A DNA stretch of 32,154 bases from Ferruginibacter sp. (GCF_028288465.1 NZ_JAQBNR010000040.1:1-32154), one strand, 5' to 3'. Numbered from the stretch's first letter, positions 23,748 to 31,738 are shown. Notes: generated by a model from the sequence alone, not told the origin. Made by a program: numbers and translations.

Positions 23748-23958
23748 CTTCCAGCCCGGGTCTCCCATTCAAAAACTTTCCAGGCGATGTCTCTGCACAA
23801 ATTATTATAATCAAACAACCAGCATAAGTTGCACGACTCGCCGCCTATCGGGGCTGGGTACGTCAATTTATGTGCTATAGTGTTTGGTTTGGGCGAGGCC
23901 TTCAGCAAGTAAATTCACATTGAAAGTTCTGGCAGGAAGAGACTTGCTTTAAAAATAA
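23748..23958 (+). repeat. M1 repeat, copy F2
   Basis: Full unit with CTTCCAGCCCGGGTCTCCCA, CCAGGCGATGTCTCTGCACA, AATTATTATAATCAAACAAC, CATAAGTTGCACGACTCG, GGGGCTGGGTACGTCAATTT, CTATAGTGTTTGGTTT and CTTCAGCAAG, then AATTCACATTGAAAG. Confidence 0.9.
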
Positions 23959-23997
23959 ACTTATATTGAATCGGCAATTCACAAATGACCTAATCCA

Positions 23998-24831
23998 ATG
24001 AAAAAATTAATTTCGGTTTTAACATCAACACTGCTGTTTGGCAGTGCAATTGGCCAGGTATGTATCAAGGACACAAATATGAATTCATTAAAGAATTGGG
24101 ACAGAAAATATTTTGAGAAGCCTTTAAACAACCCTTTCATTTTTTACATTATTCATGGAAATTTTACTGCTGACGTTAATATATCCACGTCAAAATACCG
24201 GAGCGCCGGACTTCCAAATGGAATAAAGTTAATGAAATATAGCCCCGGTAAGCATCCTGAAGTTGTGAAGTCATTTTTAGAGGGTTATGTATGGACGAAC
24301 TTTAAGAAAGAAAATACCGGTTTAAGCAATCAAATCAGCAGTTCAAAAGAATGCTTTATAATCAGCGGCGAGATAGCAGATACTTCCAGCTTAAATTATC
24401 TGCGGGATATTGTCGGGGTGATCACTTATCTGTTAGATAATGGAGGAGTTTCAGTCTACGATCCACAGGCCTTCACATTTTTTGGAAAAACAGATTGGGC
24501 AGAGAAGATATTTAATCCGAATGGTTCCGTACCAAGAAATCATGTCATGATTCTATTTTCTGAAGAAAACGGAATGAAATGGTACCACACACGTGGCTTG
24601 AGAAAATTCGGCAGACCGGATTTAAGTATTCATAATGTGCCGGAAAAATATGAGGAACAGGTGACTGATTTAATTGGTCGCTTTATCGAATACCTGGGTT
24701 TTGGTGGAATAATTCCAGACGGACAAAAAATAAGAATGAAATCATTACCGGAAGGAATGTGGTGTAAAAATGAAGGAGATCTTGAAGACCCCGATTTTAA
24801 TAATAAGCATGTTGAAATTTATTGGAAGTAA
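23998..24831 (+). CDS. Secreted protein of unknown function, 277 aa
   Basis: An N-terminal signal peptide (KKLISVLTSTLLFGSAIGQ) sends it to the periplasm or beyond. The mature part is a mixed alpha/beta protein. Recognisable features are IIHGNFTADV, CFIISGEIADTS, VGVITYLLDNGGVSVYDPQA, FFGKTDWAEKIF, MILFSEENGMKWYHTRGLRK, FGRPDLSIHNV and FGGIIPDGQKIRM. No family is recalled with confidence. The HTRGLRKFGRPDLS stretch, followed by a helix and IIPDGQ, looks like a conserved core. No lipobox. It stands alone between M1 copies F2 and G, so it is one more single-gene unit. It is presumably transcribed from within the repeat region, but no clean promoter was found. Confidence 0.75.
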   Translation: MKKLISVLTSTLLFGSAIGQVCIKDTNMNSLKNWDRKYFEKPLNNPFIFYIIHGNFTADVNISTSKYRSAGLPNGIKLMKYSPGKHPEVVKSFLEGYVWTNFKKENTGLSNQISSSKECFIISGEIADTSSLNYLRDIVGVITYLLDNGGVSVYDPQAFTFFGKTDWAEKIFNPNGSVPRNHVMILFSEENGMKWYHTRGLRKFGRPDLSIHNVPEKYEEQVTDLIGRFIEYLGFGGIIPDGQKIRMKSLPEGMWCKNEGDLEDPDFNNKHVEIYWK

Positions 24832-24837
24832 AATTTT

Positions 24838-25048
24838 TCTTCCACTCGAAGTCTCCCATTCAAAAACTTCCCAGGCGATGTCTCTGCACAAAATATTATA
24901 ATCAAACAACCAGCATAAGATGCAGGACTCGCCACCTAGCAGGGCTGGGTAGATCGGTTTATTCGCTGTAGTGTTTTATTTCCGGCAGGTCCTTCACAAA
25001 GCAAGTTCACATCGAAAGTTTTGGAGTGAAGCGACTTGTCTTGAAATC
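24838..25048 (+). repeat. M1 repeat, copy G
   Basis: Full unit with CGAAGTCTCCCATTCAAAAA, CTTCCCAGGCGATGTCTCTG, AATCAAACAACCAGCATAAG, TGCAGGACTCGCCACC and GTTCACATCGAAAGTTTTGG. It starts 6 bp after the 277-aa gene and is followed by M2. Confidence 0.9.
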
Positions 25049-25058
25049 AGGTTACCCG

Positions 25059-25128
25059 AATACTATACTTTTTGATGGATTGACACACTACCCGATTTTT
25101 AATTGCGTACGGCAAGACGTTGCAGGCA
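25059..25128 (+). promoter_or_regulatory. M2 module, copy G, promoter-like, upstream of the cytochrome-like gene
   Basis: TTTG (25071-25074), 19 bp, GATTTTTA (25094-25101), two mismatches from TAnnTTTG. It ends GCGTACGGCAAGACGTTGCA. A further AAAAGCC/GGCTTTT hairpin lies at 25136-25159 in the presumed leader. Confidence 0.5.
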
Positions 25129-25232
25129 ATGCCGAAAAGCCGCGCAAGTTTTTGGCTTTTATCTATTGTTATTTTTAAATTACTTAACGAGTCATTAGGA
25201 TTCCACTCTTTATAGAAGTATAGCTTCACAAA

Positions 25233-25556
25233 ATGAAAGCACTAAGTTTCCAGATAATAATAACTTTACTATTCAGTTGCAAGAAAAGCGAACGAGTACA
25301 AAGCAATACAAATTGTGACCCTCAAATTAGCTACTCCGCCAGGGTCAAATCTATACTTGTGGCAAATTGTACTGCGTCCGGATGCCATGATGGGGTTGAT
25401 CTCCCCTCTTTGTCTGATTATTTAACTGCAAGAGACGCATCCCCACAAATTAAAACGGCCGTTCAAAATGGTATTATGCCGAAGTACGGCGTTTTGACTG
25501 CAAGTGATAAAGCTGCTATTATTTGTTGGATTGACAATGGATCAAAAAACAATTAA
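25233..25556 (+). CDS. Cytochrome c-like lipoprotein with CX4CH motif
   Basis: A 107-residue lipoprotein: lipobox LFSC with Cys16, followed by KKSE, so membrane anchored, facing the periplasm or surface. The heme motif is CTASGCH (Cys46, Cys51, His52), a CX4CH variant rather than CXXCH. Downstream, VQNGIMPKYGVLTASDKAAI has the axial-ligand-like Met and the family's MP..G.L...DKA..I.W pattern, with CWIDNGSKNN at the end. This matches small electron-carrier-type lipoproteins common in Bacteroidota. The partner is unknown. It is a single-gene unit between copies G and H. Confidence 0.75.
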   Translation: MKALSFQIIITLLFSCKKSERVQSNTNCDPQISYSARVKSILVANCTASGCHDGVDLPSLSDYLTARDASPQIKTAVQNGIMPKYGVLTASDKAAIICWIDNGSKNN

Positions 25557-25633
25557 GCATATTTCACAAAGGCACACGCCAACAACATGAATTGTGTATT
25601 TCGGCAAGTAGGCTGGACGTTGTAAAATATCCC

Positions 25634-25845
25634 GCTTTCTTCCAACCTGGGTCTCCTTTTCAATACTTCCAAGGCGGCGTATTTGCACAAAATATTTTAA
25701 TGACACACACTGCATAAGTTGCAGGTCTCGCCGCCTGTCAGGGCTGGGTATATCAATTTATTCGCAGTAGTATTTGGTTTGCGGCGGATTCTTCAGCAAG
25801 TTAATTCACATCGAAAGCTTTGGTGTGAAGACACTCTTCCCCGAA
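25634..25845 (+). repeat. M1 repeat, copy H
   Basis: The rightmost copy, more diverged: GGGTCTCCTTTTCAATACTT, ATTTGCACAAAATATTTTAA, GCATAAGTTGCAGGTCTCG, CGCCGCCTGTCAGGGCTGGG, TATTTGGTTTGCGGCGG and CTTCAGCAAGTTAATTCACA. In the terminal hairpin TTCACA pairs with TGTGAA, a compensatory change relative to the TTCAC/GTGAA of other copies. Confidence 0.85.
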
Positions 25846-25858
25846 AGTAAAAATTAAA

Positions 25859-25896
25859 GCATAGAACGACTGCAGAATAAATGCAGCGTTCTATGC
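25859..25896 (-). terminator. Intrinsic terminator after the OmpA-family gene
   Basis: GCATAGAACG plus CTGCA pairs with TGCAG plus CGTTCTATGC, a 15-bp stem with one bulged A and a 7-nt loop. On the minus strand it is followed by TTTAATTTTTA. A T-run also follows on the plus strand (ATTTTTTTG), so it could serve both directions and insulates the accessory region. Confidence 0.8.
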
Positions 25897-25916
25897 CTGA
25901 AAGATTTTTTTGTATT

Positions 25917-27887
25917 TTATTTAGCAGGGATGATATCAATAATTACAGCCCTGTTGTAAAAGCGTTCTTCGGGAAGCCTATTTTCAAAAGGTGCCAGCGA
26001 TTCATCCTCACCAAAGCCGAAGGATTCAAATTTCACCCCTTTTTTTCCGGCGTTGGATAATGCACGCTCCAGTATCTGGCGGGCATTCGTTGCCCTGTTT
26101 TGAGATAGCGAACGGTTGTATTTTTCATCGCCGATAATATCGGTATGGCCATGTATGATAACTGTTCCATTTTCAGCTATCAAAGGAGACACAATGTCGG
26201 TCAGGAATTTTTCATAAGTAGCAATGGATTTTGATTTGTCAAAATCGAAGAGGATACTGTAACGCAGGCCTTCCTGTTTAGGATCATCCATTTTCATTAA
26301 ACTAACCGAGCTTTCTTTTGTAACGGTGCGCCCGGTTTTGGTGTGGCCCGTCATTGAAATAGTATAATTGCCCTGTGGGTTGTTGCCCAAAATAGTTTTA
26401 CCTGCAATAGATGCCTGGTCGCTGGTATAAGGTCCGTAGTTTTGTACATTACCCTGGTCATCTTTAACTGCTACCGACCATGAGTCAAATGCATCATTTG
26501 CCCCGGCTACATTAAAGAGTACATGACTGTCCAAAGGATCTGACTGAACAGTTGTAATCTCCACAGGTTTTAAAAATCCGGCAGTGCTTCCACCAACCTG
26601 CGTCAGCAGTTCAGGAGAAGTGCTGGTGATATCCACCCTGCGGTCTCCTTCCCGCAGCAACGCAAGTTCATTTACAGCACCCGGTTGCTCTGAAGGAATA
26701 ACGGGTTTATCTCTGCCTTCCGTACTTATTCTTGCTCCATCAATCCCAAATACTGTCACCAGGTACTGCCTGATATTTTCAGCCATTATTTTACCTTCTG
26801 ATGGATTTTTATACGATGCGCCTGTTAATGCAATCGTACTTGCCGGATTGGCCCGCATACGGTCTCCGATGATATTTAAAATGTTATGGTAAACTGCCAG
26901 TTGTCTTGCAGAACGGCCGTTATTTAAATTTTCAGGCTGGCTTTCCTGTAACTGGTTTTCTTTAAAAGATACCGCTGTTGTTTTATTTAATTGCACATAA
27001 CGATCCGGTATAGCTGCAGATGACTGATCAAAAAATACGGAGTTGCGAAGCGGGAATGTCTCTTTTACCTGGCGGTTAAGCGGCACTACCTTGGGCGCCC
27101 TAACAGAAAACTGTACTTCTTTTTCCGTTACTGTTGCAGGAGCTGCCTGCGTTTCGGCAACCGGTGTTTTAGTTGCTGTTTTTTTGACCATGCCAAATTT
27201 AAGTGCTACACCCGTACGAATGGTATAAACTGACCACGATTCTGTTGAACGGGGAACATGACCAAAGTCCGTAAGAAAAGATACAAATGGCGAAAGCATC
27301 ACTTGCGTGGTATTTGTTTTTGAAGACAGCGGTATATCAATACCTGCCCCTGCCTGCGCCGACAACAGTGTTTTGTGTATTCCACTCCATTCGCTCCTTA
27401 AATCAGCTTGCTTCTCCTGCGTGTAAGTAAACGATTTGTTTATATTAAAACTTACCGTTGGACCACCAAATATATAAAAGGAGTTGGCGAAGGGTGCAAT
27501 GCGCAGACTTGGTTCTATGGCAATATAACTTGTGTTGGTTGATAAAGTTGCAATACAATTACAGGGAGCAATAACATCTTTAAATTTACCGCCCCGGTTA
27601 TCGTATGCTATGTTCAGCATGCCACCCCAAACTTTGCCTGGGCGGTATTCAGTCAGTAAAGAAGCATATGGCCTCACGCCCTTTCCTTTGTGAAATGCCG
27701 CCGGAACCGTAAGGTTATCATTCAACACCTGGGTAGTGCCGCGATAAAAATTAAAATTGGCTGCGCCGGATTCGCCAAACCACCAAACCGGTTGCAGGCG
27801 TTGTACTTTTTGTGCATGGGCTGTTGTTGCCGCCAGAACCAGGACAGAAAACAGTAAGGTGATTTTTTGTTTTGTATAGTGTAACAT
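25917..27887 (-). CDS. OmpA-family outer-membrane protein
   Basis: About 656 residues. A signal peptide (KITLLFSVLVLAATTAHAQ) is followed by a beta-rich region to about 240, a linker, then a degenerate OmpA-like domain (about 285-430, NSVFFDQSSAAIPDRYVQLN and further GRDKPVIPSEQ), then the C-terminal OmpA domain with YSILFDFDKSKSIATYEKFL and IIHGHTDIIGDEKYNRSLSQ, which binds peptidoglycan. The ATG at 27887 puts the signal peptide at the very start; an ATG at 27905 would add six residues and is possible. The gene follows the ice-binding-type gene by about 80 bp on the same strand, with only a small CTTCAT/ATGAAG palindrome between, so co-transcription is likely. Confidence 0.85.
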   Translation of the reverse strand: MLHYTKQKITLLFSVLVLAATTAHAQKVQRLQPVWWFGESGAANFNFYRGTTQVLNDNLTVPAAFHKGKGVRPYASLLTEYRPGKVWGGMLNIAYDNRGGKFKDVIAPCNCIATLSTNTSYIAIEPSLRIAPFANSFYIFGGPTVSFNINKSFTYTQEKQADLRSEWSGIHKTLLSAQAGAGIDIPLSSKTNTTQVMLSPFVSFLTDFGHVPRSTESWSVYTIRTGVALKFGMVKKTATKTPVAETQAAPATVTEKEVQFSVRAPKVVPLNRQVKETFPLRNSVFFDQSSAAIPDRYVQLNKTTAVSFKENQLQESQPENLNNGRSARQLAVYHNILNIIGDRMRANPASTIALTGASYKNPSEGKIMAENIRQYLVTVFGIDGARISTEGRDKPVIPSEQPGAVNELALLREGDRRVDITSTSPELLTQVGGSTAGFLKPVEITTVQSDPLDSHVLFNVAGANDAFDSWSVAVKDDQGNVQNYGPYTSDQASIAGKTILGNNPQGNYTISMTGHTKTGRTVTKESSVSLMKMDDPKQEGLRYSILFDFDKSKSIATYEKFLTDIVSPLIAENGTVIIHGHTDIIGDEKYNRSLSQNRATNARQILERALSNAGKKGVKFESFGFGEDESLAPFENRLPEERFYNRAVIIDIIPAK

Positions 27888-27966
27888 AAAATATCTTTTA
27901 TACATGGGTTGTTATAGTTTCATTTGAATTGGATAACATGCCTTCATTGAATGAAGTGCCTGTTGA

Positions 27967-29505
27967 TTAGTTAGGTACGTTAATGGTGGTGTTTACCATT
28001 GTTACAGATGCATTCAGCGAAAGTGCCCTGCCATTTAATATGGTTTGAACAGCATTGCCTGCAGTAGACAAAGTAACCCCGGCTGATGCAATGATGTTAC
28101 CCGTCATTACGCCACCACCTGCTCCGTTGATAGTTGCTGCGCTGCCTACATACCAGTATACATTTTTAGCCAAACCTCCATTTATCAGCAACACACTGCG
28201 TGCCCCTGATGGTCCGGCAACACCCACTGTAAGCCCTGATGCAGTCTGGAAAATCCATTCAGCATTCGGGTCACCTTTAGCATCCAGCGTAAGATTGCCG
28301 TTGGTTATTTTAAAAGTGCCGCTGGCAGATTTATATACTCCGGGCGCTAATGTTAAGCCGCCCAATTCGCCTGCACCCGGATCAATACCACCTGGTTTTG
28401 ACGCTGGTGAAATGCTGTTATAGGCTATCGTTGCATCGGCTAACCCTTTGGTTGCAATGGTAAAAGAAGTTGCAGTGCCCGGCATGGGAGCTGCAGTGTA
28501 GATCCGCCCGGTTACGTCACCTACATTTAACGGTGTCTCTGTGTAAATATCGCCTGTGGTTCCATCGTGAAAACCAGTTATTAAAGTTGAGGCGGCTGTG
28601 GTACCGATACTGCCATTGTTGATGACGGTATTTAAACCCTGGTTGGTTACGCCGGCATTTCCTCCAAACACGCCGAATACTGCAGCACTTGCTAAAAAGG
28701 AAGGTGGCATAATTGACTGGCCTGTAGTAAAGTTCCACACATATTTATTTGCCAATGTATTACCTGCAAGGTCTTTTGCGCCCGTAGTGATGATACCGGT
28801 ATAAGTAGTATTTGTTGCCAGCTTAACATCAGGCAAAAAAACAGCGGTGGAATCATGGAAGGTTATTTTGCCGCTTATTGGTGTTCCTCCAAGAGAGGTA
28901 TTGACTATGGTAAAATTTGTTGTTACTGATAAAGAATCCATAGGCTCACTAAAAATGGCGGTAATTATTTTATCCAGCACTACACCTGTTGCAACATCGG
29001 CAGGGTCGGTAGCAACTACCCTTGGTGCTGTTACATCGGGCGCACCTGTAGTAAACGTCCACACATAATTATCCTTGGTGGCAATGCCTGCAAGGCTCCT
29101 GGCTGCTGTAGTGATGGTACCGGTATACACGGTAGTGGCAGTTAACTTAACTGCCGGAGTAAAAGTTGCAGTGGTGCCTGTATAAGTTACCAAACCTGCC
29201 ACCGGTGTTGTACCCTGGCTTACAGTAAAGCTGGTGGCAGTAATGGTAGCAGGATTCATACTGACATTGAATGTTGCGGTTACCGTTGTTACAAGGCCTA
29301 TATCTGCAGCCTTATCTGCCGGATTGGTTGAAATTACTGTGGGACATACGCCCATAATACCGGGTAACTCATTCACTTTTTTGCAGCCAGCAGCCACAAT
29401 AATTAAAAAAAGAAACACCTGCCATTTGTACTGTAGAATCCTGGGATAGCTTTGATGGGTGCGCAACAGCACGGGCCCTTTTGCAGGGGAAAAGTAGTTT
29501 TTCAT
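27967..29505 (-). CDS. Lipoprotein with two Ig-like domains and DUF3494 ice-binding-type domain
   Basis: A 512-residue protein. The lipobox is LIIVAAGC with Cys41, so it is a surface or periplasmic lipoprotein. Two Big_5/SbsA-type Ig-like domains follow (about 53-152 and 155-265; each has TNPAD or TDPAD, a sign such as FNVSMNPATI or FSEPMDS, and ends YVWTFTTG or YVWNFTTG). The C-terminal part (about 270-510) has the DUF3494 pattern: LGGLTLAPGVYKSASGTFKI, LTLDAKGDPNAEWIFQ, VLLINGGLAKNVYWYVGSAA and ILNGRALSLNASVTMVNTTI. Some DUF3494 proteins bind ice, others are adhesins; the ice activity is not shown. Upstream is a strong activator-type promoter. Confidence 0.87.
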   Translation of the reverse strand: MKNYFSPAKGPVLLRTHQSYPRILQYKWQVFLFLIIVAAGCKKVNELPGIMGVCPTVISTNPADKAADIGLVTTVTATFNVSMNPATITATSFTVSQGTTPVAGLVTYTGTTATFTPAVKLTATTVYTGTITTAARSLAGIATKDNYVWTFTTGAPDVTAPRVVATDPADVATGVVLDKIITAIFSEPMDSLSVTTNFTIVNTSLGGTPISGKITFHDSTAVFLPDVKLATNTTYTGIITTGAKDLAGNTLANKYVWNFTTGQSIMPPSFLASAAVFGVFGGNAGVTNQGLNTVINNGSIGTTAASTLITGFHDGTTGDIYTETPLNVGDVTGRIYTAAPMPGTATSFTIATKGLADATIAYNSISPASKPGGIDPGAGELGGLTLAPGVYKSASGTFKITNGNLTLDAKGDPNAEWIFQTASGLTVGVAGPSGARSVLLINGGLAKNVYWYVGSAATINGAGGGVMTGNIIASAGVTLSTAGNAVQTILNGRALSLNASVTMVNTTINVPN

Positions 29506-29559
29506 GATTGGATAAAAGCGGCATAGGTTTTCCTGGAAATTTTAAGGTATACCGCATCA

Positions 29560-29617
29560 CAAAACTATGTTAATGCTTAAGCGCCGTTGTTACATCTTTC
29601 ACGTAAAATGTTACATC
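29560..29617 (-). promoter_or_regulatory. Promoter and direct-repeat operator of the DUF3494 gene
   Basis: On the minus strand GATGTAACA occurs twice with a 21-bp start-to-start spacing (plus-strand TGTTACATC at 29609-29617 and 29588-29596), two helical turns, as for AraC dimer sites. The downstream repeat lies 20 bp from a perfect -7 box TAGTTTTG (29567-29560), so it overlaps the -33 zone. The leader is about 48 nt to the ATG at 29505. The adjacent PAS-AraC regulator is the likely binder. Confidence 0.6.
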
Positions 29618-29640
29618 ATTTACAGATTACTATAAACAAA

Positions 29641-31077
29641 TTATTGCTCCTTCGTTTTTTTAAAGTATGATGGTGTGTAGCCCGTAACTTTTTTAAACTG
29701 GTTAGACAGATGAGCTACGCTGCTGTAATGAAGTTTCCAGGCAATCTCCGTAAGGCTTAAACCTTCATTAAGAAGTAATTTTTTTACCCGTTCTATTTTT
29801 TGGGAAATCATGAATTGCTGAATGCTGATATCTTCTTCTTCTGAAAAGAGGTTGGAGAGATAAGTATAATCATAGTCAAGTTTTGCACTGAGATAATCAG
29901 ATAAGTTGGTTGTTAACTGTTCTTCATAATGATGCACCAGTTCAATAATAAGTTCTTTTATTATATTAATTAACTGGCTTTTGTTATACATGGCACTATT
30001 CAGTTCAGGCCTCGTTTTCAGGGCGGCCCCATTAATTGAAAGCGGAGCGTTCACCCCGGTAGTATGCACAGATAAATTATGTGGAAATCTGCTGGCAACG
30101 GTATTGTCACTATCGCTGTTTACGCCATTGCTATCGTGCTTATTATTTGTGTCAGTTTGTGCAGGATCCTGTAAAATTCCCCGCATCATTTGTTCCAGTT
30201 GCTGAAGTCTGCTCACGTCCTGGGTGGCACCTATCAACCTGATAGCATTTCCATCTTTATCTCTTACAATACTGGCCCTGCTGGTTGTATTGGCAATTGT
30301 ACCATTTCCACACTTAAACCTGAAAGTATCTTTCCATGTTTTATTAACAGTTGCAATTTTTTTCAGCAATTTTTTTTGAACAGTATCTTTTTCTTCTGCA
30401 ATAAGACAGCGAACAAAATCTTTAAAGTGTATGGTATTGTTTTTTACTTTATAACCAAAAATTTCTTCGATGCTGTCGCCAACATAAATAGAACCCGTAC
30501 CGATATTCCAGTCCCACATGATGTCGTACGATGCCTTTGCAATGTACTTTCTCCACTCATTATTCGCTGCCAGCCTGGAATCTGATTTTGCCTGGGCAAT
30601 TACAATATCATTATCTACTACTTTTTTATTTTTTTTATCAATCACTTTTTGCTTCGATATGCTTTCGCTTAAATCAGCAATGGTAATGACCGCTTTTTTA
30701 ACTCCATCATGGTCTTTAAAAATGGCAGCAGTTATTTCAGCAAAAAAAGTAGTCCCTCCATTTTTAAAGACAGGCATCTGTGCCACAGAATGTCCCGAAG
30801 GCATTCGTTGATGCAGCATTGCTTTAAAGCTTTGTTGTGACGTGTCGAAAATTGCCGAACCTTTTTTAGTTAGCAATTCGTCGTTCGGATAGCCCAATAA
30901 GTTACACGCCGCGTTATTAGCTGATACAATCAATCCATTCCCCAAATTGGTAATGATGTTTGCCTGGGATGAGTTTTCAAAAGCGAGGCGATGCAGGTCA
31001 TCAATACTTGCAACACCAATATTATGTGTGGAAATCCGGTGCGGCTTTTTAATTTTGGCTTTTAGTGTTGTATGCAC
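29641..31077 (-). CDS. PAS-PAS-AraC transcriptional regulator
   Basis: A 478-residue cytoplasmic sensor-regulator. PAS domain 1 (about 25-145) has NLGNGLIVSANNAACNLLGY and ends VITIADLSES; PAS domain 2 (about 175-290) has YDIMWDWNIGTGSIYVGDS and GNAIRLIGATQDVSRL. A low-complexity linker (Asn, Asp and Ser rich) follows, then the AraC HTH (about 385-478) with SLTEIAWKLHYSSVAHLSNQ and FKKVTGYTPSYFKK. The best start is a GTG at 31077, as no ATG is in a plausible position; the exact start is uncertain. The gene lies 135 bp from the ice-binding-type gene, with its presumed operator between them. The ligand or redox signal is unknown. Confidence 0.87.
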   Translation of the reverse strand: MHTTLKAKIKKPHRISTHNIGVASIDDLHRLAFENSSQANIITNLGNGLIVSANNAACNLLGYPNDELLTKKGSAIFDTSQQSFKAMLHQRMPSGHSVAQMPVFKNGGTTFFAEITAAIFKDHDGVKKAVITIADLSESISKQKVIDKKNKKVVDNDIVIAQAKSDSRLAANNEWRKYIAKASYDIMWDWNIGTGSIYVGDSIEEIFGYKVKNNTIHFKDFVRCLIAEEKDTVQKKLLKKIATVNKTWKDTFRFKCGNGTIANTTSRASIVRDKDGNAIRLIGATQDVSRLQQLEQMMRGILQDPAQTDTNNKHDSNGVNSDSDNTVASRFPHNLSVHTTGVNAPLSINGAALKTRPELNSAMYNKSQLINIIKELIIELVHHYEEQLTTNLSDYLSAKLDYDYTYLSNLFSEEEDISIQQFMISQKIERVKKLLLNEGLSLTEIAWKLHYSSVAHLSNQFKKVTGYTPSYFKKTKEQ

Positions 31078-31354
31078 GTAGTAAGAGGATTGTTGATATT
31101 GTCTATAAATTTATTGTAATAATAAAGGGCTTGCGGATGAATGAGTGATTAGAGATTTATTCAGGCCATCTGTTTATTACAATATCGGTATTGCTATATT
31201 ATGTAAAACCGTGCCACTATTATTATCTCATTGATATTCCCGCTTTCTTCACCCCCGAGGGTGGTAATTCATTGCAGTTTAAAAATAACGAGGCTACAGC
31301 AAAGCCCGGTATAACACAGGTTGCTGCTATGTAAAAGCGATCTGTGTATAAAAG

Positions 31355-31362
31355 TACTTTTG
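31355..31362 (+). promoter_or_regulatory. -7 box for the 85-aa gene
   Basis: TACTTTTG is an exact TAnnTTTG match, about 100 bp before the ATG at 31465. The 31078-31464 gap has no gene; it also holds an inverted repeat TATTGTAATAA/TTATTACAATA (31112-31122 and 31174-31184). Confidence 0.45.
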
Positions 31363-31464
31363 CAAGCTATTTTTTTACTACTCCCGCATCTTCGAAATAA
31401 ATATTTATTTATTTTTGAGTCGTCCGGATTGTAATTAATTAATCACTTTATTAAATTTATTCTT

Positions 31465-31722
31465 ATGACCATGTTTGAATTTAATCAGCTAGATGAGTTA
31501 GAGCAAATCGAAACTTTTTGGGTAGAAGGTCAAAAAGTTGGAGAACGTTTAGGAAAATCATCCCGGTACGTTTTGTACCAGGTGAATGATTTTTATGTAG
31601 AAATTAAATACAATCTGGTGGTGAATGTAATTTACGCCATGCGCAGTTTTGAATGCGAATCGCCTTACCTGGATGTTTATTTATTGCCCATTGATATTTC
31701 AGCAGTAAAACAGCAGGTATAA
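31465..31722 (+). CDS. Small cytosolic protein, 85 aa, unknown function
   Basis: An 85-residue protein rich in acidic and aromatic residues, without a signal peptide or membrane helix. The sequence FNQLDELEQIETFWVEGQKV, then GKSSRYVLYQVNDFYVEIKY and SFECESPYLDVYLLP, has a regular alternating pattern of a small alpha/beta fold. No family is recalled with certainty, although proteins of this look are frequent in Chitinophagaceae. It has its own promoter-like -7 box upstream and a strong terminator immediately after, so it is a monocistronic gene. Confidence 0.78.
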   Translation: MTMFEFNQLDELEQIETFWVEGQKVGERLGKSSRYVLYQVNDFYVEIKYNLVVNVIYAMRSFECESPYLDVYLLPIDISAVKQQV

Positions 31723-31738
31723 TCTAAAAATGACCAAA

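Noticed and set aside
11987..25845. Reading the M1 array as a CRISPR array
   Set aside because: Units are about 210 bp, separated by whole genes of variable length, and no cas genes or short regular spacers are present.
11987..25845. Reading M1 as a standard integron attC
   Set aside because: No convincing GTTRRRY/RYYYAAC core pair and no integrase in the window; only the general imperfect-hairpin shape agrees, so it is kept as an inference.
27942..27956. Small palindrome CTTCAT/ATGAAG between the DUF3494 and OmpA genes as a terminator
   Set aside because: Only 6 bp with no T tract; too weak to call.
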